Assembly: GCF_036227325.1 (NCBI RefSeq)
Contig: NZ_CP109467.1
Location: forward strand, 5,890,001-5,954,000
Direction of reading: 5' to 3'
Origin: Streptomyces sp. NBC_01465
GTDB lineage: Bacteria; Actinomycetota; Actinomycetes; Streptomycetales; Streptomycetaceae
DNA: 64,000 nt
Shown: in pieces, positions 27,867-36,254 of the stretch
Layout: each line of letters opens with the position of its first letter
Position numbering within the stretch: position 1 is the first letter of the stretch
The notes under the pieces: model-generated
Seen by the model: only the letters and a program-made list of their open reading frames with translations
The model's database searches: none
Told to the model about the DNA's origin: nothing
Program-made: the position numbers and the translations under genes

Positions 27867-29324
27867 TTGACCAGGTCCGGCCAGGAGTACACCGAGTCGT
27901 TGCGCGACGGCCGCGAAATTTGGCTCGACGGGGAGCGCGTGAAGGACGTCACCACGCACCCCGCCTTCCGCAACACCGCAGCCTCCATCGCGGGCCTCTA
28001 CGACCTGGCGCACTCGTCGGAGCACTCCGCGACCCTCACCCAGGGCGGCGTCCACCGGGCGTTCGCGATCCCGCGCAGCTACCAGGACCTGGTCGCCCGG
28101 CGCGAGGCGTACAAGGTGTGGGCCGAGGCGAGTTACGGATTCCTGGGGCGCACCCCCGACTACATGGCGGGCGGCGCCGCCGGTTTCGCCGCCGCACCGC
28201 ACCTCTTCACCACCGACTCCTTCGACGGGGCCGCCAACGCGCTCGCCTACCACCGGCGGCTCGCGGAGGGCGACCTCTATCCGACCTTCACCATCACCAA
28301 CCCGCAGATCGACCGGACAAAATCCGCCTCCGAGCAGGAGGAGGACGACCTGGTCGTACGGGTCGTGGCCGAGCGCGACGGCGGCATCGTCGTCCGCGGC
28401 GCCAAGATGATCGGCACCGCGGCCGTCTTCGGCAACGAGGTCATCGTCGGGACCATCGAGCCCCTTGCACCGCAGGACGTCGAGCACGCGCTGACGTTCT
28501 CCGTGCCGATCGACACCCCGGGCCTCAAGTTCATCTCGCGCACCTCCTACGAGGGCCAGGCGCGCAGCGTCTTCGACAACCCGCTCTCCTCGCGCTTCGA
28601 CGAGAACGACGCCCTGCTGATCTGCGAGGACGTCTTCGTGCCCTGGGAGAACGTGCTGACGTACCGCGATGTGGACGCCAGCTTCGGCATGTGGTGGAAG
28701 ACGCCTGCCTATCGCAACTTCGTCCACCAGGCCGCCACCCGCTTCTGGACCAAGCTCGAATTCCTCACCGGCATCGCGATTCTGCTGACGAAGGCCAACA
28801 ACACCTACCAACTGCCGCCCGTCACCCAGGCGATCGGCCGGCTGATGGGCAAGGTCGCCCAGGCCAAGGCGTTCGTACTGGCCGCCGAGGCTTCGTACGA
28901 GGAGATCGACGGCGGGAAGGGCGGCGTCGCCCCGGGGAAGGACATCTCCTTCGCGCAGCGCATCATGGCCGGCGAGCTCTACCCGCAGGCCGTCCAGGAG
29001 ATCAAGATGCTGGCCGGCGGCGGCGTCATCCAGCTTCCCGCGTCCGGCGCCGATCTGCTGCACCCGGAGATCGGGCCGCTCGTCGCCAAGTACATCCGCT
29101 CGCCCGGACACCCCGCCGAGGACCGCATCAAGCTCCTCAAACTGGCCTGGGACGCGCTCGGTTCGGAGTTCGCGGGCCGCCACGAGCAGTACGAGCGCTT
29201 CTACCACGGGGCGCCGCACATCTATCTGATGCAGCAGGTGTGGGAGGGCGACACCGCGAGCTGCGAAGAGCTGGCCAGGCACTGTCTCGACAGCTACACG
29301 CTGGGGCAGGCAGTACGGCCGTGA
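27867..29324 (+). CDS. HpaB/PvcC-type FADH2-dependent aromatic monooxygenase
   Basis: 485 residues, full length for the 4-hydroxyphenylacetate 3-hydroxylase large component. The acyl-CoA-dehydrogenase-like fold is recognisable throughout: the N-terminal SLRDGREIWLDGERV, the middle domain with ITNPQIDRTKS and FVPWENVLTYRDV, and the C-terminal helical domain ending HCLDSYTLGQ. It would hydroxylate a phenolic or indolic ring using FADH2 from a separate reductase; none is in this operon. The start is TTG 27867 with GAGGAG five bases upstream. The stop overlaps the MFS start (GTGA). First gene of the PrnB operon. Confidence 0.9.
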   Translation: MTRSGQEYTESLRDGREIWLDGERVKDVTTHPAFRNTAASIAGLYDLAHSSEHSATLTQGGVHRAFAIPRSYQDLVARREAYKVWAEASYGFLGRTPDYMAGGAAGFAAAPHLFTTDSFDGAANALAYHRRLAEGDLYPTFTITNPQIDRTKSASEQEEDDLVVRVVAERDGGIVVRGAKMIGTAAVFGNEVIVGTIEPLAPQDVEHALTFSVPIDTPGLKFISRTSYEGQARSVFDNPLSSRFDENDALLICEDVFVPWENVLTYRDVDASFGMWWKTPAYRNFVHQAATRFWTKLEFLTGIAILLTKANNTYQLPPVTQAIGRLMGKVAQAKAFVLAAEASYEEIDGGKGGVAPGKDISFAQRIMAGELYPQAVQEIKMLAGGGVIQLPASGADLLHPEIGPLVAKYIRSPGHPAEDRIKLLKLAWDALGSEFAGRHEQYERFYHGAPHIYLMQQVWEGDTASCEELARHCLDSYTLGQAVRP

Positions 29325-30796
29325 ACGCCGCCGGTACGCCCGCGCGCAGACCCGGGGCCGCTCTTGCGCTGCTCGCCGCCACCCAACTGCTGCTGATCCT
29401 CGACACCGCGATCATCAATGTCGCGCTGCCGTCGATCGGCGACGACCTGGGGTCGGGATCGGCGGGGCTCTCCTGGGTGGCCAACGCGTATCTGATCACC
29501 TTCGGGGGGCTGCTGCTCCTCGGCGGGCGCACCGCCGATCTCTTCGGCCACCGGCGGCTGTTCGTCGCCGGGCTCGGGTTGCTCGGCGCGGCCTCCGCGG
29601 CGGGCGGTCTTGCGGGCAGCGCGAGACTTCTGGTCGCCGCACGCGCCGTTCAGGGGGTGGGCGCGGCCCTCGCCGCTGCCGCCGCTTTCGCGCTTCTGCT
29701 GATTCTCTTTCCCGACGGGCCCGGGCGCCACAAGGCGCTGGGCGCGTTCGCCGCGATGGGCGGGCTCGGCGGGGTCCTCGGCACCGTCCTGGGCGGGGTG
29801 CTGACGTCCGCGCTCGGCTGGCGCTCCACGTTCTGGCTGAACGTCCTGGGTGCCGTGGTGCTGGTGGTGCTCGCGATGCGGCTGCTCGACGGCGGTACGG
29901 GGGGCCGGCGCGACGCGGGCTTCGACCTCGCCGGGGCGCTCACCGCCACCTGCGGGCTCGGGCTCGTCGCGTACGCGCTGGTCGGTGCGGGCGAGTACGG
30001 GTGGACCGCGCCCCGGACCTGGGTGACGGGCGCCGCAGGCGTGGCGCTGCTCGCCGCCTTCGCGGGCGTCGAGCGCCGGGCCGCGTATCCGCTGGTGCCT
30101 CCGGGGGTGCTGAGCAGGCCGACGCTGCGGCTCGCCAACGGGCTCAGCGCGCTGGCCCAGATGACGCTCTTCCCCATGTTCTTCCTGGTCAGCCTCTACC
30201 TCCAGTCCGTACTGGGGCAGTCCGCGCTGACCGGCGGCCTCGGACTGCTGCCGCTGTCACTGGTCGTGGTCGCCGTCGCACCGCAGACCGGGCGGATCCT
30301 GTTCCGGTTCGGGCTGCGCACCACCATGACCGCCGGATTCGCCCTGCTCTTCGGCGGGATGCTCTGGCTCGCCCTGGCGCTCCGCGCCGACGGCACGTTC
30401 TTCACCACCGTCCTCGCACCCAGCCTGGTGATCGGCGTCGCCCTGCCGCTCGTCATGGTCACCACCAATGTGGCCGCCACCGCCGAAGCCGCCCCCGAGG
30501 AGACCGGGCTCGCCTCGGGGCTCATCAACACCAGCCAGCAGTTCGGCTCGGTGCTCGGCCTCGCGGTCCTGGTCGGCGTGGCGACGCGGGACACCGACAC
30601 GACCGCGGGCTTCCGGGCCGCACTGCTCACCGGGGCCGCCTTCGCGGCGCTGGCCGCGCTGCTGTCCGTACGGCTGCGACCGCCGGGGGCCGACGGTTCC
30701 GTCGGCGGGGCGGCGCGCAACGAGCCCGGCACTGAGTCCGGCACTGAGCCCGGCACTGCGTCCGGCATCGAGCACGACACCGACCGCGTGCGCTGA
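29321..30796 (+). CDS. MFS exporter, DHA2 family, of the PrnB operon
   Basis: 491 residues with about 13-14 hydrophobic segments, the motif A sequence LLGGRTADLFGHRRLFVAGL and the first-helix pattern LILDTAIINVALPSIGDDL. It starts at GTG 29321, overlapping the HpaB gene by four bases. The C-terminal tail contains a short Glu-Pro-Gly-Thr repeat. Placement inside the biosynthetic operon suggests self-protective export of its product. No own regulator other than the upstream AraC. Confidence 0.9.
   Translation: MNAAGTPARRPGAALALLAATQLLLILDTAIINVALPSIGDDLGSGSAGLSWVANAYLITFGGLLLLGGRTADLFGHRRLFVAGLGLLGAASAAGGLAGSARLLVAARAVQGVGAALAAAAAFALLLILFPDGPGRHKALGAFAAMGGLGGVLGTVLGGVLTSALGWRSTFWLNVLGAVVLVVLAMRLLDGGTGGRRDAGFDLAGALTATCGLGLVAYALVGAGEYGWTAPRTWVTGAAGVALLAAFAGVERRAAYPLVPPGVLSRPTLRLANGLSALAQMTLFPMFFLVSLYLQSVLGQSALTGGLGLLPLSLVVVAVAPQTGRILFRFGLRTTMTAGFALLFGGMLWLALALRADGTFFTTVLAPSLVIGVALPLVMVTTNVAATAEAAPEETGLASGLINTSQQFGSVLGLAVLVGVATRDTDTTAGFRAALLTGAAFAALAALLSVRLRPPGADGSVGGAARNEPGTESGTEPGTASGIEHDTDRVR
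30724..30771 (+). repeat. 12-bp tandem repeat in the exporter C-terminus
   Basis: Four imperfect copies of a 12-base unit (CCCGGCACTGAG type) encode repeated PGTE/SGTE tetrapeptides in the cytoplasmic tail of the MFS protein. Length may vary between strains by slippage. Confidence 0.7.
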
Positions 30797-30853
30797 CCGG
30801 CCCGTACGCGAACGTCTGCACCTTCTCTTCGTGACTTCCTCAGGAGAACTGTC

Positions 30854-31999
30854 TTGTCCAGCATGCCTGTTTCCGCCGCGCCCCTGACCGAGGCGCCTCT
30901 TGTCGACCTGGCCGCCCGCCGGGAGCCGCTGTACCGGATAGCCGAGATATGCGCGGCCGACCCGCTCGGCGCCGACGCCGTCTGCCGGGTGCTGCCCGCC
31001 ATGAACAAGGCCGCCGACATCCCCGCCCTGATCGTCGCCCTGCGCTCCCTGGTTCCAGGCCCCGACCTGACGGCCGGACTGGACACCGTCTCCGCGCTCG
31101 CCGCCATGCGTGACCTGGGCATCGTCGCGGGGTCGCTCAAGCGGCACGGCATCCAGCCCATCGACGCCGTACCCGAACTGCTCCCGGTCCTCCAGGAGTT
31201 GGGCAGCCGCACCGACATGATCCCCCGGGACACGGTGCACCACTACACCACCTGGAACCCGGCCGACGGGCGCCGCCGCATGTACACCGGAGACCCGATG
31301 GAGGCCTGCCTCCAGGACGCCGTACGCATGGTCTTCCCCAGCCTCGTCGCCTCCCTCGACACCTGCGAGGAGCTGGCCGGTCTCGAACCGTACGACCCCG
31401 CCTTCGCCCGCGCCCTGCGCCGCACCGACCGGCTCGTGAAGGCGATGGTCGCCTCCATCGACTTCACCGTCGCGCATGTCTCCCCGGTCTACTTCGCGCA
31501 GGTGCTCCGCCCGTACTTCGAGGAGTTCACCGTCGACGGGCACGACTACCTCGGGCCCGCGGCTGCCCAAGTCCCGCTCTGGCTGGTCGACTTGACGCTG
31601 TGGCAGTCCGACAGGAGCGGCGCCTCGTACGACGCCTTCATCGCCGAGTCCGTGCCCTACAGCCTGCCGTCCTGGCGCGCCTTCCACGCCGCCCACGCCC
31701 ACAGCCCCTCCGCCGTCGGCAAACTGTCGGCCGCCATCAGCTGGGAGGACGTGGACCAGCTGCCCGCGCCGCTCACCGACGCCGCCCTCGCGCTCCAGGA
31801 CGTACTGCGCACTCTGAAGACCTTCCGCGCCCGCCACATCACCATCGCTCGCAAGGCGTACAGCGACGACGTGCGGCTGTACGAGAACGGCAGCGGCGGC
31901 GCCCCCATCGCGCTGCTCCGCTCGGTCCTCGACCTGACGCGCGACAACGAGACGCTCGTACGCCGGTCGACCCGCCCGCGCGACGCCCAGGCCGCCTGA
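30854..31999 (+). CDS. PrnB-family heme enzyme (tryptophan-rearranging, IDO/TDO superfamily)
   Basis: 381 residues. Long stretches match what I recall of Pseudomonas PrnB: AAMRDLGIVAGSLKRHG followed by a TTWNP motif, DGHDYLGPAAAQVPLWL, and the C-terminal FRARHITIARKAY with its putative proximal heme ligand H328 followed by ENGSGGAP. PrnB turns (7-chloro)tryptophan into an aminophenyl-pyrrole by ring rearrangement and decarboxylation. The start is TTG 30854 with AGGAG seven bases upstream. No tryptophan halogenase, PrnC or PrnD is nearby, so the substrate may be unhalogenated tryptophan or another indole. The stop overlaps a possible ATG of the next gene. Confidence 0.88.
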   Translation: MSSMPVSAAPLTEAPLVDLAARREPLYRIAEICAADPLGADAVCRVLPAMNKAADIPALIVALRSLVPGPDLTAGLDTVSALAAMRDLGIVAGSLKRHGIQPIDAVPELLPVLQELGSRTDMIPRDTVHHYTTWNPADGRRRMYTGDPMEACLQDAVRMVFPSLVASLDTCEELAGLEPYDPAFARALRRTDRLVKAMVASIDFTVAHVSPVYFAQVLRPYFEEFTVDGHDYLGPAAAQVPLWLVDLTLWQSDRSGASYDAFIAESVPYSLPSWRAFHAAHAHSPSAVGKLSAAISWEDVDQLPAPLTDAALALQDVLRTLKTFRARHITIARKAYSDDVRLYENGSGGAPIALLRSVLDLTRDNETLVRRSTRPRDAQAA

Positions 32000-32016
32000 T
32001 GAAGGAGACCGAGAAC

Positions 32017-33330
32017 ATGCTCCGTACTCAGCCCCAGCCCCAGCCCCGGATCCTGATCGCGGGCGGCGGGATCGCCGGGCTCACCGCCGCGCTGTCCCTG
32101 CATGCGGCGGGGTTCGAGGAGATCACCGTCATCGAGGCCGCCCGGGAGATCCAGCCCGTCGGCGCGGGCCTCAACATCATGCCCAACGCCGTACGCGAAC
32201 TCGACGCGCTCGGGCTCCTGGAGCGGCTCGACGCGACCGCCGTGCGCACGCGCGAGCTGCGCTACTACCACCGCAGCGGCGGCCTCATCTCCCGCGAGGC
32301 GCGCGGTCTGGGCGCCGGATACCGCTGGCCGCAGCTCTCCGTCCAGCGCGGCGACCTGCAGATGGCGCTCGCAGACGCGGTACGGGCCCGGCTCGGCGAG
32401 CAGAGTCTGGTGCCCGGCGTCCGGGTCACCGCCGTCGGCCAACTCCCGGGCGGCAAGCCCCGGGTGGAGCTGCGCCACCGCGACGAGGGCGCCCTCGCCT
32501 CGCTCGCCCCCGACGTCCTGATCGGCGCCGACGGCATCCGCTCCGTCGTCCGCGCCGCCCTTGTGCCCGGCGAGGGCGAGCCCCCGTGGAACGGCATGCT
32601 CGTCTGGCGCGGCACCTCCTGGATGGACGCCGACCGGGCCGGGACCTTCATGCTCATCGCCGGCGACAACCGGCAGAAGGCCGTCGTCTACCCCATGGCG
32701 GAGCCCGAGGGCGGCCGTGTCCTGGTCAACTGGGCACTCGCCCTGCCCGCGGAGGCGGTCGCGGACCCCGGCGACGACGTACGCGGCGACTGGAACCGGC
32801 CCGTCCCCGTCACCAAGTTCCTCCACCACTACGAGGGTTGGGTCTTCGACGGCGTCGACGTCGCCGAGATCCTGCGCGCGGCCGACGGCGCCTACGAGTA
32901 CCCGATGGTCGACCGCGAGCCCTTGGCGCGCTGGACCCACGGCCGCACCACCCTGATCGGGGACGCCGCCCACGCGATGTATCCGATCGGCTCGAACGGG
33001 GCGACCCAGTCCATCGTCGACGCCCGCGCCCTCGCGCATGCGCTGGCCACCTGTGACACCACGGACGAGGGGCTCGCGGCGTACGAGAACGACCGGCGGC
33101 CCGCGATGAGTCAACTCCAGCTGTCCAACCGGCAGTTGGGTCCCGAAGTGGTGATCAATCTGGCGCACGAGCGGGCGCCCGGCGGCTTCACCGACATCAA
33201 CGACGTCATCCCCGCCGAGGAGCTCGACGCCATCGCCGCCCGGTACGCGGCGACCGGCGCGTTCGACGCGGCGGCCGTCAATCAGGGCTCCCCGTACGAC
33301 GTCGTGCGGGACCGGGTTCCGGCGGCGTAG
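32017..33330 (+). CDS. PhzS-like FAD-dependent aromatic monooxygenase
   Basis: 437 residues, class A flavoprotein hydroxylase. The FAD dinucleotide fold is at the N-terminus (ILIAGGGIAGLTAAL, about 10-24); the DG motif is VLIGADGIRS; the second FAD motif is LIGDAAHAMYPIGSNGATQS, which matches PhzS-type enzymes more than salicylate hydroxylase. It probably hydroxylates the PrnB product or a related aromatic with NAD(P)H and O2. ATG 32017 is preferred because AAGGAG lies ten bases upstream; ATG 31999, six codons earlier, overlaps the prnB-like stop but lacks a ribosome binding site. Last gene of the operon. Confidence 0.92.
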   Translation: MLRTQPQPQPRILIAGGGIAGLTAALSLHAAGFEEITVIEAAREIQPVGAGLNIMPNAVRELDALGLLERLDATAVRTRELRYYHRSGGLISREARGLGAGYRWPQLSVQRGDLQMALADAVRARLGEQSLVPGVRVTAVGQLPGGKPRVELRHRDEGALASLAPDVLIGADGIRSVVRAALVPGEGEPPWNGMLVWRGTSWMDADRAGTFMLIAGDNRQKAVVYPMAEPEGGRVLVNWALALPAEAVADPGDDVRGDWNRPVPVTKFLHHYEGWVFDGVDVAEILRAADGAYEYPMVDREPLARWTHGRTTLIGDAAHAMYPIGSNGATQSIVDARALAHALATCDTTDEGLAAYENDRRPAMSQLQLSNRQLGPEVVINLAHERAPGGFTDINDVIPAEELDAIAARYAATGAFDAAAVNQGSPYDVVRDRVPAA

Positions 33331-33342
33331 CGCGCGCGGCCG

Positions 33343-33395
33343 GAAGGAGTGCCCCGGGTGCGCCGTGGTTGCGGTGGGCGCGGGGCACTACCTTC
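33343..33395 (+). terminator. terminator after the PrnB operon
   Basis: GAAGGAGTGCCCCG (33343-33356) pairs with CGGGGCACTACCTTC (33381-33395) with one bulged base, forming a 14-bp stem with a 24-base loop just after the PhzS-like gene and before glgP. Confidence 0.7.
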
Positions 33396-33434
33396 GGAGG
33401 TGTTCTGTACCTCGCTTGCGAAGGTGGAGCACGC

Positions 33435-36065
33435 ATGAAGGCCATTCGTCGATTCACCGTACGGCCCGTCCTCCCCGAACCCCTGCGCCCGCTCACCGAC
33501 TTGGCGCGGAATCTGCGCTGGTCCTGGCACACCGAGACCCGTGATCTCTTCCAGGCCGTCGACCCCGAAGGATGGCAGGCTGCCGAGGGCGACCCCGTGC
33601 GCCTCCTCGGGTCCGTGTCGGCGGGGCGCCTCGCGGAGCTCGCCCAGGACCGGCGGTTCCTGCGCCGGCTGAGCGCCGCCGCCGATGACCTGCAGGACTA
33701 CCTGGGCGGCAGCAGGTGGTACCAGGGCCAGGGCGGCGAACTGCCCGCCGCCGTCGCCTACTTCTCGCCCGAGTTCGGGGTGACCGCCGCCCTTCCGCAG
33801 TACTCGGGCGGACTCGGGATCCTCGCCGGGGACCACCTCAAGGCGGCCAGCGACCTCGGTGTGCCGCTGATCGGTGTCGGGCTCCTCTACCGGCACGGAT
33901 ACTTCCGCCAGTCGCTGTCCCGCGACGGCTGGCAGCAGGAGCAGTACCCGGTGCTGGATCCGAACGAACTGCCGGTGAGCCTCCTGCGGGAGGCGGACGG
34001 CGTACCGACCCAGGTGGCCCTCGCCCTGCCCGGCGGGCGGTCGCTGCGGGCACACATCTGGGTGGCGCACGTGGGGCGCGTACCGCTGCTGATGCTCGAC
34101 TCCGACGTGGAGGAGAACGGCGCGGGCGAGCGGGACGTCACCGACCGGCTGTACGGGGGCGGCAGCGAGCACCGGCTGCTCCAGGAGATGCTGCTCGGGA
34201 TCGGGGGAGTGCGGGCGGTACGGACGTACTGCCGGCTGACCGGGCACCCGGACCCCGAGGTCTTCCACACCAACGAGGGGCACGCCGGGTTCCTCGGTCT
34301 GGAGCGGATCCGAGAACTCGCCGTGGGGGAGGGGCTGGACTTCGACGCGGGTCTGGAGGCGGTGCGCGCCGGGACCGTCTTCACCACGCACACGCCCGTC
34401 CCCGCCGGGATCGACCGCTTCGACCGCGAGCTCGTCGCCCATCACCTGGGCGACGAGGGTGAGTTGCCGGGTGTGGACGTGGAGCGGATCCTGCAGCTGG
34501 GCATGGAGACCTACCCCGGCGGCGAGCCCAACCTCTTCAACATGGCCGTGATGGGCCTGCGGCTCGCCCAGCGCGCCAACGGGGTCTCCACGCTCCACGG
34601 CGCGGTCAGCCGGGAGATGTTCGCCGGGCTCTGGCCGGGATTCGACCCCGACGAAGTACCGATCACATCCGTGACCAACGGGGTGCACGCCCCGACGTGG
34701 GTCGCCCCCGAGGTGTTCCGGCTCGGCGCACGGCAGATCGGGGCCGAGCGTACGGAACATGCACTGTCGGTCGGCAGCTCCGAGCGCTGGGACGCCGTCG
34801 CCGAGATCGCAGACGGGGAGATCTGGGACCTGCGGAGGGTGCTGCGCGAACAGCTGGTCCAGGAGGTACGGTCCCGGCTGCGCGCCTCCTGGCGCCAGCG
34901 CGGGGCTTCGGACGCCGAACTGGGCTGGGTGGACGGGGTGTTGGACCCGGACGTGCTGACCATCGGCTTTGCGCGGCGCGTCCCCTCGTACAAGCGGCTC
35001 ACGCTCATGCTGCGCGACCGCGACCGGCTGATGGAGCTGCTGCTCCACCCCACGCGGCCGATCCAGATCGTGGTCGCGGGCAAGGCGCACCCGGCCGACG
35101 ACGGGGGCAAGCGGCTCGTTCAGGAGTTGGTGCGATTCGCGGACGATCCGCGGGTGCGGCACCGCATCGTCTTCCTGCCGGACTACGGGATGGCGATGGC
35201 CGAGCGGCTCTACCCGGGCTGCGACGTCTGGCTCAACAATCCGCTGCGGCCGCTGGAGGCGTGCGGGACGAGCGGGATGAAGGCCGCGCTCAACGGGTGT
35301 CTCAATCTGTCCGTACTGGACGGCTGGTGGGACGAATGGTTCGAGCCCGACTTCGGGTGGGCCATCCCGACCGCCGACGGTTCCGGGACCGAGGAGGAGC
35401 GGCGGGACGATCTGGAGTCGGCCGCCCTGTACGAGCTGATCGAGGAGCGCGTCGCCCCGCGCTTCTACGACCGCGGGCACGGCGGCCTGCCCGACCGGTG
35501 GATCGAGATGGTCCGCAGGACGCTGGTCACGCTCGGCCCGAAGGTCCTCGCAGGGCGGATGGTGCGCGAGTACGTGGAGCGGCTCTACGCACCGGCCGCA
35601 CACGCCCACCGGTCCCTGGACCCCGACACCGCAAGGGAGTTGGCGGTCTGGAAGGGGCGGGTGCGCGCCGCCTGGCCCTACGTCCATGTCGACCACGTGG
35701 AGGCGCTGACCGCGACCGCCGTCAACGGCACCGCCGAGCTGGGGTCCACGCTCTCGCTGCGGGTGCGCGCCGCCCTCGGTGATCTGCAGCCCGACGACGT
35801 CGAGGTGCAGGCCGTCTCCGGGCGGGTCGACTCGCAGGACCGGATCGCCGACGCGCAGACGTATCCGCTGAAGCCGACCGGAGGGCCCGATCTGGAAGGG
35901 CGTTGGGTGTACGAGGGGCCGCTCGCCCTGGACCGTACGGGTCCCTACGGCTACACGGTCAGGATCCTGCCGGCGCACCGGCTCCTCGCCACGAGCGCGG
36001 ACCTCGGTCTGGTCGCGCTGCCGACCGAGGCGACGGGGGAGGGGGCGGGTGTGCTGATGCGCTGA
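33435..36065 (+). CDS. glgP: glycogen/alpha-glucan phosphorylase
   Basis: 876 residues, GT35 with the N-terminal DUF3417 domain found in bacterial alpha-glucan phosphorylases (RRFTVRPVLPEPLRPL). It releases glucose-1-phosphate from alpha-1,4-glucan. Conserved segments are YSGGLGILAGDHLKAASDLG, NEGHAGFLGLERIRELA, and EACGTSGMKAALNG with the PLP-binding K616. ATG 33435 follows AAGGTGGAG; an upstream in-frame ATG at 33369 is excluded. In S. coelicolor glgP is, to my memory, next to glgE; here about 11 kb separates them. It is followed by a terminator. Confidence 0.95.
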   Translation: MKAIRRFTVRPVLPEPLRPLTDLARNLRWSWHTETRDLFQAVDPEGWQAAEGDPVRLLGSVSAGRLAELAQDRRFLRRLSAAADDLQDYLGGSRWYQGQGGELPAAVAYFSPEFGVTAALPQYSGGLGILAGDHLKAASDLGVPLIGVGLLYRHGYFRQSLSRDGWQQEQYPVLDPNELPVSLLREADGVPTQVALALPGGRSLRAHIWVAHVGRVPLLMLDSDVEENGAGERDVTDRLYGGGSEHRLLQEMLLGIGGVRAVRTYCRLTGHPDPEVFHTNEGHAGFLGLERIRELAVGEGLDFDAGLEAVRAGTVFTTHTPVPAGIDRFDRELVAHHLGDEGELPGVDVERILQLGMETYPGGEPNLFNMAVMGLRLAQRANGVSTLHGAVSREMFAGLWPGFDPDEVPITSVTNGVHAPTWVAPEVFRLGARQIGAERTEHALSVGSSERWDAVAEIADGEIWDLRRVLREQLVQEVRSRLRASWRQRGASDAELGWVDGVLDPDVLTIGFARRVPSYKRLTLMLRDRDRLMELLLHPTRPIQIVVAGKAHPADDGGKRLVQELVRFADDPRVRHRIVFLPDYGMAMAERLYPGCDVWLNNPLRPLEACGTSGMKAALNGCLNLSVLDGWWDEWFEPDFGWAIPTADGSGTEEERRDDLESAALYELIEERVAPRFYDRGHGGLPDRWIEMVRRTLVTLGPKVLAGRMVREYVERLYAPAAHAHRSLDPDTARELAVWKGRVRAAWPYVHVDHVEALTATAVNGTAELGSTLSLRVRAALGDLQPDDVEVQAVSGRVDSQDRIADAQTYPLKPTGGPDLEGRWVYEGPLALDRTGPYGYTVRILPAHRLLATSADLGLVALPTEATGEGAGVLMR

Positions 36066-36083
36066 CGGTCGGTGATCGTTGCT

Positions 36084-36122
36084 GGGCCCGGTGCCGGGGT
36101 GGCGCCGGGCCCCTTCGCTTTT
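36084..36122 (+). terminator. glgP terminator
   Basis: A 12-bp stem (GGGCCCGGTGCC with GGCGCCGGGCCC, one G-U) and a five-base loop is followed by TTCGCTTTTT, a rho-independent pattern with an unusually good T tract for this genome. Confidence 0.92.
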
Positions 36123-36215
36123 TGAACGGATCTCTTGACGCGTTCATGGAATGCCTCTAGTTTCCACACGCACTGCCGAGTTCAGTATGGCGAGCAACGT
36201 TCATGTGAATGAACG
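36123..36215 (+). promoter_or_regulatory. promoter and repeated TGAACG/CGTTCA operators of the lyase gene
   Basis: TTGACG (36135-36140) and TAGTTT (36158-36163) are 17 bases apart. The -35 is enclosed by TGAACG (36123-36128) and CGTTCA (36141-36146). Downstream of the predicted start, CGTTCA-N6-TGAACG forms a perfect inverted repeat (36198-36215). The same hexamer thus occurs four times, in two geometries, as expected for a repressor such as a GntR- or IclR-type uronate or sugar regulator. Confidence 0.6.
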
Positions 36216-36254
36216 CAGTTGGCGTTTCGTCCCCGACCGGAAGGCACCCCCCAC

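Noticed and set aside
27803..29320. A fused 997-residue protein joining the HpaB region and the MFS transporter
   Set aside because: The upstream part is an out-of-frame reading of the HpaB gene; GTG 29321 with the GTGA overlap is the real start.
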